A stretch of 6,487 bases of DNA, taken from the NCBI GenBank assembly GCA_028695895.1, contig JAQVIE010000077.1, positions 1 to 6,487 of the forward strand. The letters are read 5' to 3'. The translations under genes were made by a program, and so were the position numbers. Below are positions 4,498 to 6,487 of the stretch, in pieces (within the stretch, counting starts at the first letter, position 1; every line of letters begins with the position of its first letter). The DNA comes from Methanospirillum sp. GTDB lineage: Archaea; Halobacteriota; Methanomicrobia; Methanomicrobiales; Methanospirillaceae. The notes beneath the pieces are model-generated. The model was not told the origin of the DNA, searched no databases, and saw only the letters and a list, made by a program, of their open reading frames with translations.

Positions 4498-6487
4498 TTA
4501 TTCATATTTGAATTTACCACGGGGGACAATGATTTCAAACCTGGCTCCTTTACCAAATATGCCTGTTTCCTTAATATTTATACCTGTTATTGCAAGCACT
4601 TCACCAACGAAGAATAAACCAAGCCCTTTTTTCAAATCATTTCTTCTTGAAAAAAGTGATTCTTTTTGTTCATCAGGAATACCAGGTCCATTATCCTCGA
4701 ATATAATAATAAGCTTATCATTGCGCAGTTCATAGTGAAGGTGAAGTTTTGTTACAATGTCTTTTCCATGAGTCGCCATGTTTATTGCCAGGTTGTAAAA
4801 AACTTTTTCAAGTAACTGGTCTGCATATATTAATATCCCTTGTATCTCTTCAATTCGTTCAATGTGAGTCATATCCAGGTGAGAGATTGCAAAAAGGTAA
4901 ACCTGAAGAACATTTTGCCAGTTGGGCTGGCAATTTCCCATGTCCTGGTAATCTTTTGCGAAGTTTAGAGATTGTGTAACTTTTTTAACAATAGATTGTT
5001 CTATTTCTACTAATTCAAGAATATCAGGATCTGATATCATGTCTTTTTTAATTTCCAGGTACCCGGAAAGTGTAAAGATATAGTTTCTGATATCATCAAA
5101 GGTAATTGCATTTAATAGATTAAGTTTATTCCTGGACATCTCTAATGCTTCTTCTGCTTTTTTCTGAAATGAGATGTCACGTGCAACTGACTGGTACTCG
5201 GTAATATGTCCGGAATCTGAAAATATTCCCCTAATTGTTGTGTTTACCCATTTTTCTTCTTTTTCTGGCATGATAATTTTATTTTCTGAATATAGTATGG
5301 GTGTGGAAGATGAAAGTGAGGAGATCTGATCCAAAATTTCAGATGAAAATAAATTAATATCCGACAGATCAACTCTGTATTCCATAACATCTTCACGTTC
5401 TACCTGGAAAAATGAAAAAAATGCATCATTTCCAAAGATAATCTTTTTTTGTGGTGTGAAACGAAAAACAAGATCTGTCTGATCTTCTACAATATTCCGG
5501 TATTTTTGTTCACTTTTCCTGAGTTTTTGTTCATATATAGTGAGTGTGTTGTAACTCTTTCTCAGTTCTTCTTCATTTGTTGCAAGCTTTTCATATGCTT
5601 CATTTAAATCTTTGTTTTTTTGAATAAGTTCAAGTTCATATCTTTTCTGGTCCGTGATATCAATAAAGGCAACAAGAGTCTGGTTGTTTTCCGGTATTTT
5701 GGTTTCACTTGCCAGTATATCGCGTAATTCCCCTGTACTTTTTTTAAGTCTGATATTATTGAATTTAGGGATATTTTCATCATCTGCATATCTTTGTTTG
5801 CTAAAAGAAGTTAACTTATTCAAATCATTAAATATTGAAACATATTCTGTCCACTTTTTCTTTCCGATAATTTCTTCTCTCGAAAACCCCCAAAGTTCTT
5901 CGAATTTTTTATTTACCAGGGTTATTGAAGAGTCTTTTTCCACAAGAATCAGTGGTTCTTCTGATTGTTCGAAAAGTACCCTGTATTGTTCCTCTGAAAA
6001 CCTTAGTTTTTCCCTGGCCAGTGTTAATTCTGAAATTCTTAATTCCAGATCAAGGTAAGATTCCCTGAGACTTTTTTGCATCTGTTCAATTCCACTGGCA
6101 AGAACACCAATCTCATCACCACGGTTTGTTTCATGTATTAGTGTTTCTAAATTTCCCTGGCCAATCAATGCAACAGTATTGGTAAGATTAAGTAAAGGAT
6201 CTGTCAGATACTTAGATAAAATAAAGCCAAGAAGGCCTGAAAAGATTATCCCTACAATCAAGGTAGTAATTATAACCTGAATCAATCTGTAAATATATTC
6301 AAATGCTTCATATGTTGGAAGTTCTGTAATTACTGCCCAGTCAGTCCCCGCAATCCCAGTAAATGATCCAATGACCTCCTCTCCATATAGCCCGGTATAA
6401 GATGATATTTGCACCCCGGATAATTGTTCGCCTGAAATAAACCTCTGAACAGGTGGTAATGCGGTTATTAACTCTCCATATCTGTCC
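4498..6487 (-). CDS. Membrane sensor: Cache-HAMP-PAS-PAS histidine-kinase-like protein, phospho-His replaced (N-terminus outside window)
   Basis: The frame is open to the right edge, so GTG at 6414-6412 is not the start; 24 further in-frame codons precede it and the N-terminus is missing. Numbered from that GTG, it shows the end of an extracellular Cache-type domain (SYTGLYGEEVIGSF, GTDWAVITE), a membrane helix (44-66), a HAMP linker (about 67-120), PAS 1 (about 142-257), a Glu/Lys-rich coiled-coil linker (258-302) and PAS 2 (about 302-418). A dimerisation-like segment (425-495) and an ATPase domain (about 530-632) follow. ATP-binding boxes look intact: NLAINMATHG (541-550), EDNGPGIPDEQ (573-583), GLGLFFVGE (597-605) and GKGARFEI (621-628). 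In the methanogen kinase family the H-box reads about ITRHDIxN; here it is ITFDDIRN (437-444), with Asp at the His position. There is no receiver or output domain. The gene is clearly AT-richer than the ribosomal genes and convergent to them. Confidence 0.93.
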   Translation of the reverse strand, partial: DRYGELITALPPVQRFISGEQLSGVQISSYTGLYGEEVIGSFTGIAGTDWAVITELPTYEAFEYIYRLIQVIITTLIVGIIFSGLLGFILSKYLTDPLLNLTNTVALIGQGNLETLIHETNRGDEIGVLASGIEQMQKSLRESYLDLELRISELTLAREKLRFSEEQYRVLFEQSEEPLILVEKDSSITLVNKKFEELWGFSREEIIGKKKWTEYVSIFNDLNKLTSFSKQRYADDENIPKFNNIRLKKSTGELRDILASETKIPENNQTLVAFIDITDQKRYELELIQKNKDLNEAYEKLATNEEELRKSYNTLTIYEQKLRKSEQKYRNIVEDQTDLVFRFTPQKKIIFGNDAFFSFFQVEREDVMEYRVDLSDINLFSSEILDQISSLSSSTPILYSENKIIMPEKEEKWVNTTIRGIFSDSGHITEYQSVARDISFQKKAEEALEMSRNKLNLLNAITFDDIRNYIFTLSGYLEIKKDMISDPDILELVEIEQSIVKKVTQSLNFAKDYQDMGNCQPNWQNVLQVYLFAISHLDMTHIERIEEIQGILIYADQLLEKVFYNLAINMATHGKDIVTKLHLHYELRNDKLIIIFEDNGPGIPDEQKESLFSRRNDLKKGLGLFFVGEVLAITGINIKETGIFGKGARFEIIVPRGKFKYE

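Noticed and set aside
5654..6058. Plus-strand open frame of 134 codons opposite the kinase
   Set aside because: It is antisense to the PAS 1 region and Ser/Leu/Phe-rich, as expected from the complement of AT-rich coding sequence.
6412..6414. GTG as the true start of the kinase-like gene
   Set aside because: The frame remains open for 24 more codons to the window edge and these look like Cache-domain protein. A start here would cut the sensor domain, so the gene is partial.
1..6487. CRISPR arrays, tRNA or rRNA genes, insertion sequences, attachment sites
   Set aside because: I saw no regularly spaced repeats, cloverleaf or conserved rRNA blocks, transposase-like frame or flanking inverted repeats in the window.

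Overview
The window comes from a methanogenic archaeon, most likely one of the Methanomicrobiales. The gene order ftsZ-secE-spt5(nusG)-L11-L1-L10(P0)-L12 is archaeal, since Methanocaldococcus also has ftsZ1, secE, nusG and L11 side by side. Ribosome-binding sites are GGTGAT/GGAGG-type, SecE and Spt5 are archaeal forms, and L12 is the archaeal/eukaryal P1-like protein ending in GLGALFG. The last gene is a Cache-HAMP-PAS-kinase of a type abundant in Methanomicrobiales. A Methanospirillum-like host is my guess, from the style of the kinase and the moderate G+C; it is not proven.

Layout. Positions 1-119 hold the last 38 codons of an unidentified upstream gene whose stop overlaps the ftsZ start (ATGA). 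The + strand then carries ftsZ (116-1204), secE (1210-1401) and spt5 (1407-1889) nearly without gaps. A 98-base gap with a T-tract, a possible TATA box and a leader hairpin leads to L11 (1988-2464). A 64-base gap with a 7-bp hairpin precedes L1 (2529-3176), which overlaps L10/P0 (3176-4024) by one base. L12 (4076-4369) follows after 51 bases. A 128-base AT-rich convergent spacer with T-tracts and hairpins (4370-4497) separates this cluster from a minus-strand sensor-kinase-like gene. That gene occupies 4498-6487 and runs off the right edge, so its N-terminus is missing.

How the genes work together. FtsZ builds the division ring, SecE is the small membrane subunit of the SecYEG translocon, and Spt5 keeps RNA polymerase processive and helps couple it to ribosomes. 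L11, L1, L10 and L12 form the L11/P stalk and the L1 stalk of the 50S subunit. Division, secretion, elongation and ribosome stalk genes therefore share one transcriptional neighbourhood. The kinase-like gene is convergent and AT-richer, and appears to be an unrelated sensory gene.

Main points of interest: (1) the kinase-like protein has good ATP-binding boxes, but the expected phospho-accepting histidine is Asp and its dimerisation segment contains no histidine; (2) the L10/P0 protein stops after its L12-binding helices and lacks the acidic GLGALFG-type tail usual in archaeal P0; (3) the L1 gene carries, exactly 30 bases after its ATG, a degenerate version of the Methanococcus L1 autoregulatory mRNA site; (4) hairpins occur in both the L11 and L1 leaders.
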